Shown piece after piece: positions 11,813-23,170 of a DNA stretch of 64,000 nucleotides. The stretch spans positions 39,653 to 103,652 of the forward strand of contig NW_006768871.1 of NCBI RefSeq assembly GCF_000204055.1, in the 5' to 3' direction. Position numbers and translations under genes: made by a program. Source of the DNA: Melampsora larici-populina 98AG31. Lineage: Eukaryota > Basidiomycota > Pucciniomycetes > Pucciniales > Melampsoraceae. The notes under the pieces were generated by a model. That model had not been told where the DNA came from. It was given only the letters and a program-made list of their open reading frames with translations, and made no database searches. Position 1 is the stretch's first letter; every line of letters begins with the position of its first letter.

Positions 11813-13204
11813 ATGTCTGGGGCTTCTCGAGGCGTAAGATTCACTCTGTCTATTTGTACGATAGCCTCTCCTATAGCTGTCCGGCTCTTACCCATCCATA
11901 TCTGCTTCCATTTGACTCGATCTGATTTGCTACTGACTTGAACAGAATGGCTCAAACAAACGAATCGTGATTACGAAGTGAGGTGCAGTCGATCCTCAAC
12001 AGACTCCGTTATTGGGTGAACTGTCCTCACACATTCTGTTTTGTTGTCGGGTTACAATTACTAGAGATGACTGGCAAGAAACATTGGCCGGGATTCATGT
12101 TGACAAAGAGTGAGTTTCAATTTGCTTTCATACCATACATGCAATCTATGATGAAATCTTATCAAAGAAGGAATCTCTCCAAGTTATCATAACAATGCAG
12201 AAACCTTATCTCTTTATCCTGATCTCTCTTTACCTCCCGCTTCTTTCCTTCATCTTTGAAATCAGCTGCTGACTTTGATTCTTCCCGTGCAGTGATTTGA
12301 ATCGATTAGTCATGGACTATCTTGTGATAGAAGGTTTCAAAGACGCAGCCCAAAATTTTGCTAGAGAATCGGGTCTAACTCCAAGCATTGATTTGGAATC
12401 CATCGAGTATCGCATGGGTATTAAAAATGCAATTCAACGTGGAGATGTGGAAGAAGCCATTGCGAAAGTAAACGATTTAAATCCAGAGGTTGGTCCTGTT
12501 TTCATTTAGGTGTCCAATCCTATCTAGCTATGATTCAAACCCCATGCACCACTCCTAGCGAGCTTCGCCCTCGGGTGATATAGTCTCGCAAAGAGGAAGT
12601 CACAGACAACAACCAAACCAGTCCGAATGAGCTACAGTTTTACACACGTCTCTGTCCCATTTATGTACCCCAAGCTGATCTCAAACCATCCCATCTCAAT
12701 CTCCCTCAGATCCTCGATCATAATCCCGGCCTGTTCTTTCACTTGCAGCAACAGCGTATGATAGAATACATCAGACGGGGTCAGATTGCCGAAGCTCTCA
12801 GTTTCGCTCAACAAGAACTTGCTCCACGTGGCGAGGAAAATCCAGTATTTCTCGCCGAATTGGAAAGGACGATGGCGTTATTAGCATTCGACACCGGTAT
12901 TCGAGGGACCGACAATCCTGAGTCTGCCAATGTGATCCCTTCACACATCCAAGAGCTACTACTGCCATCTCAGCGCCAACGTACGGCTGGTCAATTGAAT
13001 TCTGCCATTCTCACATCTCAATCTCATGGCAAAGATCCGAAACTTCCCAACCTTTTACGTATGATGGCTTGGGGAGAAACGCTTCTAGAGTCTCGCGCTG
13101 ATTTTCCCAAGTTAGACATCGCACAATTATTAGCCCAAACTGACGGTGGCCAAGATTCGAGTTCGATTCGCGCTTCCGAGACACCTAGTGGCACGGTAGT
13201 CTGA
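11813..13204 (+). CDS. GID8: GID complex subunit 8 (LisH-CTLH-CRA protein)
   Basis: Exons 11813-11833, 11946-11977, 12065-12109, 12293-12488 and 12710-13204 give 262 residues. GID8 is the scaffold of the GID/CTLH E3 ubiquitin ligase, which in yeast targets gluconeogenic enzymes. After a short start, VITKDDWQETLAGIHVDKDD matches the family N terminus. LisH (LNRLVMDYLVIEGFKDAAQN) spans about residues 34-60, CTLH about 66-135 (IKNAIQRGDVEEAIAKVNDL and LFFHLQQQRMIEYIRRGQ), and CRA follows with ALSFAQQELAPRGEENPVFL and MALLAFDTG. The C-terminal helices read LLRMMAWGETLLE. The animal homologue is 228 residues, so length fits. The three tiny 5' exons were found by phase and by match to the conserved N terminus. 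Splice signals are canonical. Confidence 0.93.
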
Positions 13205-13833
13205 TTGTAATTTTTCTCTGTAATGCTAGTTGTACCACCTATTTGTTGTCTTATCTGCCAAACGAATTCAAGCCGTCTCAGTCGAGCGAGTTTGTTCACG
13301 TACCCTTTCTGCAGGCGCTGCTCCGCGTTACCATTACAACGTTCTGCCCTTTGATTTACAGCCGTTAAAGAATTAAACGGCAGAATTCTTTGTCTGTGTG
13401 ATGCACCCGAAGTAAAATCTGAGAGCCCAAAACTAGATTAAACCTGGTTTTAGACACAATTCAACAATGTCTTGCGGGAGACCTGTCACTTTCGATCGGA
13501 TTTAACAGGTTTTATACTTTTGTATTAAATCTCGGTGTGACACAAATTTGTATTTTTATGCCTTTTATATATTTAGTAGCTGTAATGACAACCCCATATT
13601 AAGCTTGTTGCATGTATTCACCATGCCCTTGCCACTATCCTTTTTCAGCACTCTTGAAATATGAATTCAAAGGACCAGCACATCAACCCAATCTTTCTTG
13701 ATTGTTCTTCCCCAGACAATCTGTTGGCCAATGAAGGTGTCAATGTTGATTCCCTGGACCCTGTGATTGTTCAGGTGATGTTTTCAAGCTTTTCAACTAC
13801 AGCCATTCTGATATTTCTTGTTGCTCTCATTTT
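13205..13833. other. GID8 3' region and AT-rich spacer
   Basis: Probably holds the GID8 3' untranslated region. A short frame from 13661 has no recognisable domain. Nothing else supported. Confidence 0.4.
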
Positions 13834-13985
13834 TGAAAAGAAAAAGTTTATGAGCTCAAAACCTAAGTTTTAACTACTTAAAACCTGGAAATTGGCTGTA
13901 TTTCCTTGAATTACAGCCAATTTCAAAGTTTCACTGAGTAGAAACTTAGGTTTCACCAAGTGTCACTTTTTCTTTTTTCGTAAAC
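13834..13985. repeat. Foldback element of about 150 bp
   Basis: Two arms of roughly 65 bases are imperfect inverted copies around a centre near 13908. Matching words include GAAATTGGCTGTA against TACAGCCAATTTC, and AAACCTAAGTTT against AAACTTAGGTTT, with A-rich/T-rich outer ends. The shape fits a palindromic MITE. No clear target duplication was found. Confidence 0.6.
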
Positions 13986-14229
13986 GGAGTGACAAGAACT
14001 ATTGGAATGGCTGTATGCCCACATCTTAAATAGCCCCCAACTAAGTATCAACAATGAACCAGACAATGAAGACAACACTGAATATGCTTTCAACTTTGAC
14101 TGTGAATTTTGGGTTCCTTGCAAGACAGTTGGGTCATGATTTTCACAAGTTTCTTGCTCAGATGGTGTGATACCTTGGAATGCAGATCAATTTAATTTGG
14201 AGAAACTCAAAGCAAAGTGTGCTGGATTT

Positions 14230-16060
14230 GCCCAGGATGATAAGCAGTCCCTTGGAAGATTGGTCAACTAGGACTCACCATTACTCTACAAGCCGCAACA
14301 CCTCAAACACAATGAGTTTCAATCACCCTTGACAACCAGTTGGTTATCAAGGACCTCACCAACTGCCCTTCCAATGTCACATCATTAATGGATCAGACAG
14401 AGATGTCCAAAATTCTCATCTACCTCAAAGCTGCCTTTGCCAATGTAAAGTTCACAATCAGATGGTACCCTGGACACTGCGGTGTCAAAGGTAACAAAGT
14501 AGTGAATAAAATAGCTAACAGCTTGGCAAAAAGGGCCTAGTACTTCCAGGTCTACTCCTACTCTAGCAGGGTTTACCCCAGCAATCAAAGCTTGGTCCAA
14601 ACAGGACCCCGGAAAGCTCCCCCTGAACCAACCAACATAAAACCCGGATTTTGAGAACTTTCATACCCAAAAATTCCAGACTTTTGGAGCTGTGAGCCTA
14701 CTAGCGTCTGTCAGGCTAGTAAATTCAATAAAAAGGTTGTAAAAGGTATGGTAGCTTCTACCAAAGTTGTGTAGATCAATATCTACAAGTATGAATGGGT
14801 AGAGATTTGGGTGTAAGAGCTTTACTTGGAATAAACAAGTAAAGACTCCAGTTAGTTGACCTTTAAACAAAGGCTTTAGCCCAGGGATTTTGGGTTAATT
14901 ATTGTCTTTACAATAATTAAAAATAAGAGCAACTGACGTGCAGTTCTCAATCCTAATTTGATCCTCGTCTTACTCAAAGAAAGGTCAAAGAAGGTGGTGT
15001 TAAAGTCTATTATAACACCGGGAACTTTACACTCTGACTAATAGAGATTTCCCTGTAGATTTAGAGTTTCTTATATCAGATGAATCCCATATCTGATATA
15101 AGCAGTACCCGAGGACTACTTCCTTACAAGTAATTCCACCAAATGGATATGACAAGAACTACTGATTATGGAGTCTAATCAGAAACAAAGTTGAATGAGC
15201 ACACGGAATAAGCAACAAGACACAAGGTTTGAGTTTCAAGGTTTGTAGAATCAGGCCTTTAAAGTTTGGTAATTGATAAGCAAAGTTTAAAGGTTCTAGG
15301 AAGATGGATAAAAGCAAAGTTGTGTAGTTGTTGAATAATAATGTGATGATGTTCTTCCTCTCAAATTGGTTGGATTTCCAGGGTTTATATAGTCTGAACC
15401 TTGGAAATCTTTGGACTACAAGTGCGCAAAAATTGTGGTTCTATGGTTAGGTTAATTACAGTAAGACAGTTACTATTGTATTATAAGTATATTTCACTTG
15501 TTACATATGTGTTATGGCTGTGAAATATATGTAGCTTTGGTTTGCATCAAAGTTATGTATGTTCACACCCTTTGATGTAAGTTCTGCACATGTTACATAT
15601 GCTAAATCATATGTAACTTGACTCTTGAAACTGAGCCTTGAGTTTTAATTGCTATTTTTAAGGTTTTTATTATAATACATCACACATTGGTACCCTGGTT
15701 TAGTACTCAGGGCTGACAGGAGCTTTCATACCAAATTGGTTGGTAACATTTCAGTACCAAAAGTGAGCCCTGGGCTACAAAGCTATGTTTTGGTGCCATT
15801 TAGTGCCAAAAACATTGGTATGAAGATGAGATTTTAAAAATCATACCAGGCACGTCTGTAAGATGAATGACTAACAAACCATTTTCATACCAGTTTGGTT
15901 GGTAACATGACCAAATCTTGACCACTCCAATCATACCAAACATGTTGGTAGGTTCAAGGGGAGCTTTCCGGGGCCTGTCCAAACTCAACAACAACAATTT
16001 CAGCCTAAGTGACATCAAGCAATTAGGACACCAAACACACCTATGTTATGACCGGGCTTG
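14230..16060 (+). pseudogene. LINE-type RNase H relic interrupted by a transposon
   Basis: Bases 14340-14540 encode FTIRWYPGHCGVKGNKVV followed by NKIANSLAKRA, the C-terminal block of the RNase H domain found in non-LTR retrotransposons. After a stop, a frame reads GFTPAIKAWSK to 14602, and the same frame resumes after the insertion as LNNNNFSLSDIKQLGHQTH at 15985-16040. Removing the inserted element with one copy of its target duplication restores the frame. Upstream sequence (13995-14230) is too decayed to read reverse transcriptase. The relic therefore predates the insertion. Confidence 0.65.
14603..15976. mobile_element. hAT-type non-autonomous element, 1.37 kb, 8-bp target duplication
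   Basis: GTCCAAAC occurs on both sides (14595-14602 and 15977-15984), an eight-base target duplication as made by hAT transposases. The terminal inverted repeats begin AGGACCCCGGAAAGCTCCCC on the left and AGGCCCCGGAAAGCTCCCC on the right (complement). The right subterminal part carries several copies of a near-palindromic word built from CATACCAA and TTGGTTGGTA, at about 15728-15752, 15887-15907 and 15933-15952, typical of transposase binding sites. A 12-base-stem hairpin lies at 15070-15102. There is no transposase frame. Confidence 0.8.
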
Positions 16061-16452
16061 GGGGTCGTGCTTGGGGACAGACAGAGAGGGATGTTGGGTA
16101 CCACATAGTATAGTTATTGTAGCATAGAGGAGAAGGCAAAGAGGAAAGCTCTGCTCTACAAGTGGGACTCAGGTGTATCCCCTTTCACAGGTTGTGACAC
16201 TCCTGCTAACCAGTGTCAGAGATCATAACAACCTACAATACACATCAAAGCATTACAAGAGCTCACCATGCATGAATGTGCAACAATGACACAAATTTGA
16301 TCAAACCACATCTAACTAATCCTATCTTTTCAAACATAATCAGAGATTTGACCCAGTGTGTGATTGCCAAGAAGGAATCAAAACCACTGAGGCACCTTTT
16401 TCATTTGCCACAGATTTCAAACACACCAATAGAAGCTCCTACAGGACATCAA
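16061..16452. other. Decayed transposon-like sequence
   Basis: No readable gene. It probably continues the LINE relic 3' end up to the CACTA-like insertion. Confidence 0.35.
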
Positions 16453-17212
16453 CACTACAACAAATGACATCTTTACCCAGGGGTATAGAAAAGTAGTGTG
16501 GGCATAGAAAACTATTGGTAGGGTACTTTTCTATACCAATGAACAATGCTTTTGATACACCTATGTACAATATTTGAGATTGAGAAATTGAGTATTTTCT
16601 TTGCGCTGACTCAGCTGTATGTATTGGGACCCAAAGGCAGTGTTACAGTGCACAGAATCTCAATTTTCTGTTTTTTGATATTTTTACCCCAAAATACAAT
16701 TCTATGCTGATACAAGAGATCTTCAACCATGTTCAGCATTGTATATGAGTATGTATGCACTGTGAAGATAATGTAGTTTTCCAAGGTGAAAAAAGATTAC
16801 ATTTAATCTACAAAATGATTAATTCTGCATTAATTCTGCATTATTCTGCATTAATTCTGCATTGAAAATCATTTTGGTCATATGCAATCATTTTTCACCT
16901 TGTAAAATTCATTCTCTTTGCAGTTTATGCACAATCTTACACAAATTGACAGACACTCTCTACATATGTACAATATGACTGATGGACCATGCTTTGCCAT
17001 GGGACAAGACTCAAGCAGGGCTTTGAGTCTAGATTTATATATACAGTCCTTGTGGTCATGTGAATATTTTCATCTGTGGGTATAGAACAGAATGGTTTGT
17101 CTAGGCATAGATGATACTATCTCTATGGATATAGAAGAGTACTTTAACCATAGTTTTCTATGCCCACACTACTTTTCTATACCCCTGGGTAAAGATGTCA
17201 TTTGGTGTAGTG
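16453..17212. mobile_element. CACTA-like MITE, copy 1, with nested insertion
   Basis: The element starts CACTACAACAAATGACATC and ends with the complement (GATGTCATTTGGTGTAGTG). The inverted ends stay similar for more than 80 bases (TACCCAGGGGTATAGAAAAG, then the TATAGAAAACTAT region). Flanks share AA only, so the target duplication is unclear. Copy 2 lies at 20352-21121. No coding capacity. Assignment to CACTA rests on the CACTA termini. Confidence 0.75.
16761..16925. mobile_element. Small MITE nested in the CACTA-like element
   Basis: This 165-base block is absent from the sister copy at 20352-21121. It is flanked by TATGCAC on both sides (16754-16760 and 16926-16932), a target duplication of at least seven bases. 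Its ends are imperfect inverted repeats (...TTCCAAGGTGAAAAA and TTTTTCACCTTGTAAAA...). Its core repeats TTAATTCTGCA several times. Size and target length fit a hAT- or Mutator-derived MITE. Confidence 0.7.
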
Positions 17213-17836
17213 AAATTATCATCAGATTCAATTCTCAAAGAAATCAGAGAATCAATCATCTATTGTACATAGTCAAATTTATGCAGTATGTGGTCATTTG
17301 TTGAATTGAATTTGGACCAGCTTGATCAACATAGACTCAATTGCATCATTCATTCAGTCGGAAATCACAGAAGACAAACAAAGGAGAACAGGCCTGTTCA
17401 TTTCAAAAAATGGTGCCTTACAATTCCTCAGAGAAGTTAATCTTTAACATGTCATTTGAAGTTTCAGAGCAATTGACAAGCCATCAAACCAACAAAATTC
17501 ACTTCAACTTTGCACTACTTCAAATCAAACAAATTGATTTTCCAGCTTAGGTTATTGACATTCTTCAAAAATTATTAAAGTCGTCAAGGAAATATCAAAC
17601 CAACTCAATTCACTCATAAAACTAAAACCTACTTCATGACGTACAGAATCAGATCAAAAGTAATGGTGAACATCAAACAACTACATTACATTATCAATAA
17701 AACAGTGTCATGTGGTCTTCAGATTTGGTGGTTTCAATTCAGTTGATCTACCCTAAAATCATTTTTTGATTCCCTTTCCTTTGTTGTTGAAGTTGATGAT
17801 ACAATTGGTTTAAGTTGAAAAGAAAGCTCCATTGAT
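17213..17836. other. AT-rich spacer, no supported feature
   Basis: Only short frames without motifs. Confidence 0.35.
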
Positions 17837-18400
17837 TTGTTCACTCAAGCACACAATCAAAAATTGGAATATGCAGCTCAAATGAAAGCACTGGCAGAAC
17901 AGCAGTATCAACCTACCACTGGTCACATATATAATAATAGAAAATTGCAGGAGGGAATTTCCCCTCCACCACCGTATATAGATCCATGCAAACAAACGGT
18001 TATAGACTCAATAGAATCAATGCATCCATCTCCATCTCCATCCGGTATATCCGTGAACACTCTCGTAATAGGAGCAGTTGGGGTTCTATTAGCTTCATTG
18101 TCTGCTGTAGTTTGCTGCATCTGTATGAAAGGAAAATCAAGGTACAAGACTTCATCTTCAATTTATCCTTGCAAATATCTTGACCAACATTTGTTTTGTG
18201 CAGTAGTTCAAAAAGTGGTAATTCTTGCCAAAATGGCTCATGTCAATAGTAGCCTGAAGACAATCAAACAGAATCTCAAAGCATATCAGAGAAAAGAGCT
18301 GAATGATATCTATAAGACCCCATATTTTCTTGAACATGTCCTCATAAGGATGAATATTATTGGTAACTCACTCCTTTTGTACCAATTTCATCCTTTCTAG
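17837..18400 (+). CDS. Possible single-pass membrane protein, unrecognised
   Basis: An open frame of 187 residues without obvious introns. The first 60 residues are hydrophilic and include a PPPPY motif at about residues 43-47. A strong hydrophobic segment, TLVIGAVGVLLASLSAVVCC, lies at about 75-94 and is followed by basic residues (MKGKSRYK), so the predicted topology is N-out/C-in. The C-terminal part is helical and Lys-rich. There is no signal peptide. It sits in transposon-rich sequence, the tail overlaps a direct repeat (from about 18345), and codon usage looks ordinary AT-rich. It could be a real small gene, an exon of a larger gene or chance. Confidence 0.3.
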   Translation: MFTQAHNQKLEYAAQMKALAEQQYQPTTGHIYNNRKLQEGISPPPPYIDPCKQTVIDSIESMHPSPSPSGISVNTLVIGAVGVLLASLSAVVCCICMKGKSRYKTSSSIYPCKYLDQHLFCAVVQKVVILAKMAHVNSSLKTIKQNLKAYQRKELNDIYKTPYFLEHVLIRMNIIGNSLLLYQFHPF

Positions 18401-19480
18401 AATTTCCAAATTTTTTCTCTAGTCGACTTTCTCAAAACCTTATCAGATTGAATGTTTTTGGTAATTCACTCCTTTTGTACCAATTTCATCTTATCTTGAA
18501 TTCCCAACCTTTCAGTCTAGTCCACTTTGTAATAAATCAAATAGACTTGCTTATTCGAAGACTTGTGCGTAGCTGCCAAATAAAATAGGTACCAGGGGTA
18601 TCAGGTCAAAGATAAGTAAGGCAACAAGCCACAAGCTTAGTCAAAAAGATGTAGACAGACCTGTGCTCAAGCAACAGGATTACGATGAAAACCGTAGAGG
18701 ATGATGAGTTAAGAAGTTAATAAAGATTCTTTTCCAATCATAGATTAATATTAATCATACCTGGGGTATCAGGTCAAAGATACGTAAGGCAACAAGCCAC
18801 AAGCTTTGAGAAGCTTAGTCAAAAAGATGTAGACAGACCTATCACAACACACAGTTAGTAAACTAATAAAGTAGAAAGAGAAAGAGTTGTTTAGAGAAAT
18901 TAATTGAGAAACAGACAAACCTGTGCTCAAGCAGCAGGATTACGATGAAAACCATAGAGGATGATGAGTTAAGAAGTTAATAACTATTCGTTAAAAAGAA
19001 GAAAAATAGATTGTAGATAGTTAGAATAACAAGCTATTATAGTAGTATAAGAAATCACTTACAGATTCTTTTCCGATGAGGAAAAAGAATCTGGGTGAAG
19101 GTCAACACAGGCATTTTATACATGTAAGAATCTGTAGCACACATTGAGTCATTAATTGGAAAAGAAAAAGAAATTCTTGAGTCACACATGACTCATTCCC
19201 AAAACAGACACTGACAAGCACATTTGATTATTCTTTACGTTTCATTCAAACCTCCTAAGTCTTCATTTTAACTTTGTTCTCAAATTTGTATTTGATAATA
19301 CTCGACCTTGATGTTCTCTTTTCTTTATGTCTTCTTTTGTAATAGTCTTCATACATTAATTTTAAATAACAATCCTTATTACGTATTCAACGCCAGAAGT
19401 CCTTGACCCAGTTAGTCAAGTATCAGATTACCACAACACACTTTTGCAAAACTCACTCAGGTTGAATGTTATTGGTAACT
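18345..19480. repeat. Direct repeats split by a repeated insertion
   Basis: A unit with GGTAACTCACTCCTTTTGTA starts near 18361 and is repeated near 18459 (GGTAATTCACTCC...). A third diverged copy resumes near 19470 (GGTAACTCACTTTCTCC). Between the second and third copies lie two copies of a longer unit: 18592-18722 and 18759-18982 both contain GGGGTATCAGGTCAAAGATA, AAGGCAACAAGCCACAAGCT and GAGGATGATGAGTTAAGAAG, with different filler. This looks like an inserted, internally duplicated retroelement fragment. No coding content. Confidence 0.5.
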
Positions 19481-19621
19481 CACTTTCTCCAGCTTGTTTC
19501 CAGATTTCCTCCAAATTTCGTCAGGTTTTCTTGCAGCTCGTCGTCCAATTAAATGGTCAGAATGGCCTGAGCAGATGAGCTAGGCCGTCCTCAGGCTTTA
19601 TTCCTTAGCTGAGAATCCTGA

Positions 19622-19804
19622 CACTGCCAGCAAAAGGTATTTTTCATGTGGAAAAAACTATTGCAGTTACTGCACAAATTGATTGAAAATGCAGATTTAA
19701 TGCAGAAAGCCGTACTTTTAATGCAGATTTAATGCGTTTTTAATGCTTTGTCACTCTAAATGCAATCATTTTTTCTGCCTGAAAAATACCTTCTGCTGGC
19801 AGTG
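19622..19804. mobile_element. 183-bp CACTG-type MITE with TGA target duplication
   Basis: The left end CACTGCCAGCAAAAGGTATTT and the right end AAATACCTTCTGCTGGCAGTG are near-perfect inverted repeats. TGA flanks both sides (19619-19621 and 19805-19807). CACT(A/G) ends with a three-base duplication suit a CACTA-related MITE. The core repeats ATGCAGATTTAATGC words. Confidence 0.75.
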
Positions 19805-19807
19805 TGA

Positions 19808-20351
19808 GGGAGGGATACCTCATCCCCTCAGGTCAACTCAGGCCCTTCAATGCTCAGCTTGCACAGTCAAGTGACCAAATATGGATGAGCAGTGATAGAC
19901 CCTAACTTAACACAAGTCCAAATCTACCACAGGGCTCTCATAACCTTGCAAGCTTTCTACCATGGGTAGAAACTTGCATATTATTGCCTGCTTTTGGTGG
20001 GCAAGCAGAGACCCAAAAAGCCCCGTCAGGGTAAATCCACTATACGGTCTCCTATCTGCTGTAGTTCACACACTACATTATTTCTGAGGAGACCAAAATG
20101 TCCAAACTTTTGAAATGAACAAATTTGGTCTTTGAGCGAGGTTCATTGAGCCACTGCAAGTCTTTTGGCAAGAGAAATACATTCAAGTGGCATATTTTGA
20201 GTGCAACACTTGGGCAGTGACAAGTTAAATCTAATTAAACATAATTTAACTCGCTTCAAATGGGATTGGCCATGAGTACGTCAACGGCAAGGGTCCCATA
20301 TCCATACCACCTTCATCTTCTATGGCACCTCCTCAGCATTCCACCAACACT
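19808..20351. other. Spacer, no supported feature
   Basis: No gene, RNA or strong repeat recognised. Confidence 0.35.
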
Positions 20352-21121
20352 CACTACAACAAATGACATCTTTATCCAGGGGTATAGAAAAGTAGTGTGG
20401 GCGTAGAAAACTATTGGTAGGGTACTTTTCTATACCAATAAAAAACCCTTTTGATACGCCTATGTAAGATGTTTGAGATTGAAAAATTGAGTATTTTCTT
20501 TGCGTCAACTCAGCTGTATGTATTGGGACCCAAAGGCAGTGCTACAGTGCGCAAAATCTCAATTTTCTGTTTTTTGATATTTTTATCCTAAAATACAATT
20601 CAAAAACTATTGGTAGGGTACTTTTCTATACCAATAAAAAAGGCTTTTGATACACCTATGTAAGATATTTGAGATTGAAAAAATGAGTACTTTCTTTGCG
20701 CTGACTGAGCTTTGGGACCCAAAGGCAGTGCTACAGTGCGCAGAATCTCAATTTTATGTTTTTTGATATTTTTATCCTAAAATAAAATTCAACACTGATA
20801 AAAGAGATCCTCAACCATGTTCAGAAATGTATGTGAGTATGGATGCACAATCTTACGCAAATTGACAGGCACTTTTTACATACGTACAATGATGGACCAT
20901 GCTTTCCCCATTGGACAAGACTCAAGAAGGGCTTTGAGTCTAGATCTTTATTCAGTCCTTGTGGTCATGTGGATATTTTCATCTGTGGATATGGAACAGA
21001 ATGGTTTGTCTAGGCATAGAGGATACTATCTCTATGGGTATAGAAAAGTACTTCACCCATAGTTTTCTATTCCCGCACTACCTTTCTATACCCCTGGGTA
21101 AAGATGTCATTTGGTGTAGTG
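20352..21121. mobile_element. CACTA-like MITE, copy 2, with internal duplication
   Basis: Same family and orientation as 16453-17212, with matching CACTACAACAAATGACATC ends. It lacks the nested 165-base insertion. It has a tandem internal duplication: the stretch from ACTATTGGTAGGGTAC at 20411 through the poly-pyrimidine block is repeated from about 20606. Target duplication not evident. Confidence 0.75.
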
Positions 21122-21484
21122 CAATGTACTACAATTATCAGAGTTGACAGGTATACTCAAAAACCCAAAGATGTTCAAGAGCATCACCCAATTCAGTAAC
21201 TCAACCCAGAGGCTTAAAAACCAATGGGTCTGGGCAAAGATCATCAATGAAGAAACACTCACTTTCCCCACTATCTAATCACTTACTAATGTGTAAAGCT
21301 CCATCCATTAGCGCCACCATTTGTACACATCTAACACTTTTAATACTTTAAACAGCCAGCACACACCCTTTTCCCCACAAGGGTTTTTACCAGAGTGGAG
21401 CACAAGAAGTTACAGTTCCTGATAGCCTATGGCTCAGGAGGACTTTAATCAATGCATAAAAAATGTTCAAGCTTTCATTAAATA
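21122..21484. other. Spacer, no supported feature
   Basis: No gene or repeat recognised. Confidence 0.35.
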
Positions 21485-23168
21485 CAGTCAAACCCGCGCA
21501 AACGCATAATTTGGGTGGAAGACTTTTGCTATGCATTTTGGCGGGTTATGCATTTCTGTTGTCAAATTTGGCAGCAAAACGTTGTGGAAATAAAGTTTAC
21601 TTGAGTCTTTTGGAGACCTTTATATAGAACTTTTTTTATTATTATTTATTTTTTAGTTTCTAATGGGGCACTCTCAAACTCAGCATATCCTTACCAAAAG
21701 TCGCATTTTTTGGGTTTTTTTTCATTACATCATACTCAGCCATTACTAGGCCCTGACAACATCTAGACAAGGCTAAAAAAGAAGGCTAGACTACAACGGA
21801 AAGAATAACACACGGTGGGCTGAGCCCTTAACAACCAGAACAATCGATTAGGAGGCCTTTTTATTAAAAGATGGCTAGAGGAAACGAAAAGAGAGGGTAG
21901 GCAGCGTGGAAAAGAGAACGATGACGAGTTAAAACAAGGTAGAAGGAAAGGACTGACCAAAATGGTTAAAACCAAACAAATCAATTCTCAATTCGGAGAA
22001 CAGGTGATAGGGTGATTTCTTCGGAAAGCAAGGCATGATTAAGCCACCATTCAGATTTAGAAACGGTCGTTCCGATCGGAAACGCCAAAACCAAACTAGA
22101 GAAAACATGCTACAGAGAAGAATCAAACGAAAAGAAAAGAGAGAATGGAATTCGATTAGTAATCGAGAACAGGTCAGAAGAAAGGAATGAGAAAAACAAA
22201 AAGAAGAACTTACCTAGGTTTGATTAGGGTTGAAAAAGGATCAAGTGCTGGGTATAAAAGGGGGTCTTGTTTTTGTTTTTGTTAGGGGAGTGTGTGTAGT
22301 TTTAGAGATCAATCGATCGAGTTGAAGTTGTGTGTGCTATCGAAGTGTTGTTAAGTGACCGTTATCGAATCTTAGAGTTCTTTTTCTTCTTTCGTTCCGA
22401 GTTTCTAAAAGACAGTAAAGGAAGTAAAGAAAGAAGTTTACTTGAGTGTTGAAGTTCTTTTTTTTTACTTTATTGTATAGGTAGAAAGAGACAAGGGAGA
22501 AAATAAAGTCTTACACTTTATTTTTGAATATAAGGGTTATTGAAGAGTGTTATCGAAGATTTTTGGAACCCTTACACTGGGAATTTCAATTTTATTTCAT
22601 TTTTTTATTTTACTTAAGCTTACCTTGGGGGTTTTGTCCTAAGGTATTAAGGTAAATTACACTGTTACAAGTGTAATTCCCTGGGTTTTAGGACTGCTAG
22701 GGTGTGTAGGGTAGTTTTGGAATCTGTAGAAGTTGAAGAACAAGGTTTAGGAGGATTTTCAAAGTTTTATTTATTTTTTTTACTTGCTGTGGGGAAGTTT
22801 CTTGGAGAACTGCATTGGGGAACATAGTAAAAAACAGCTTGTTTACATCTGTTTTTGAACTGTAGGACCTTTACGGGGATTCTTGAAACTGAACAAAAGC
22901 TTGTAAATTGGGATTTTCAAGGTTGGAAGCTTATTTTGGGTGAAAGTAAGGTTGGCAAGAAGTGTCTCATTGTATTTCGAGGGCAGCTTAACGGCACTTT
23001 GGTTACGGCTCTTGGCGGTTTATCCTACTTGGGTGGTTTCTTCCCCTCGAGGCTCTGCCTACGCTCCACAGCGTAGGAGTTCTACAACGTATCAAGATTC
23101 AAGATTTTTTTTATGCATTATCACAGGTTATGCAGCTGCGCGGGTATGCATTTGCGCGGGTTTGACTG
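21485..23168. mobile_element. Pogo/mariner-like element, TA target duplication
   Basis: Ends CAGTCAAACCCGCGCAAA at 21485 and the complement TTTGCGCGGGTTTGACTG ending 23168 are an 18-base inverted repeat. TA flanks both sides (21483-21484, 23169-23170), the Tc1/mariner signature; CAG-starting ends are usual for pogo. Inner copies of TATGCATTT follow on both sides. The 1.68-kb interior lacks a transposase frame. It carries a good TATA box (GGGTATAAAAGGGGG, about 22249) and long T-rich tracts, so it resembles a captured promoter or leader sequence, which is inference. Confidence 0.8.
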
Positions 23169-23170
23169 TA

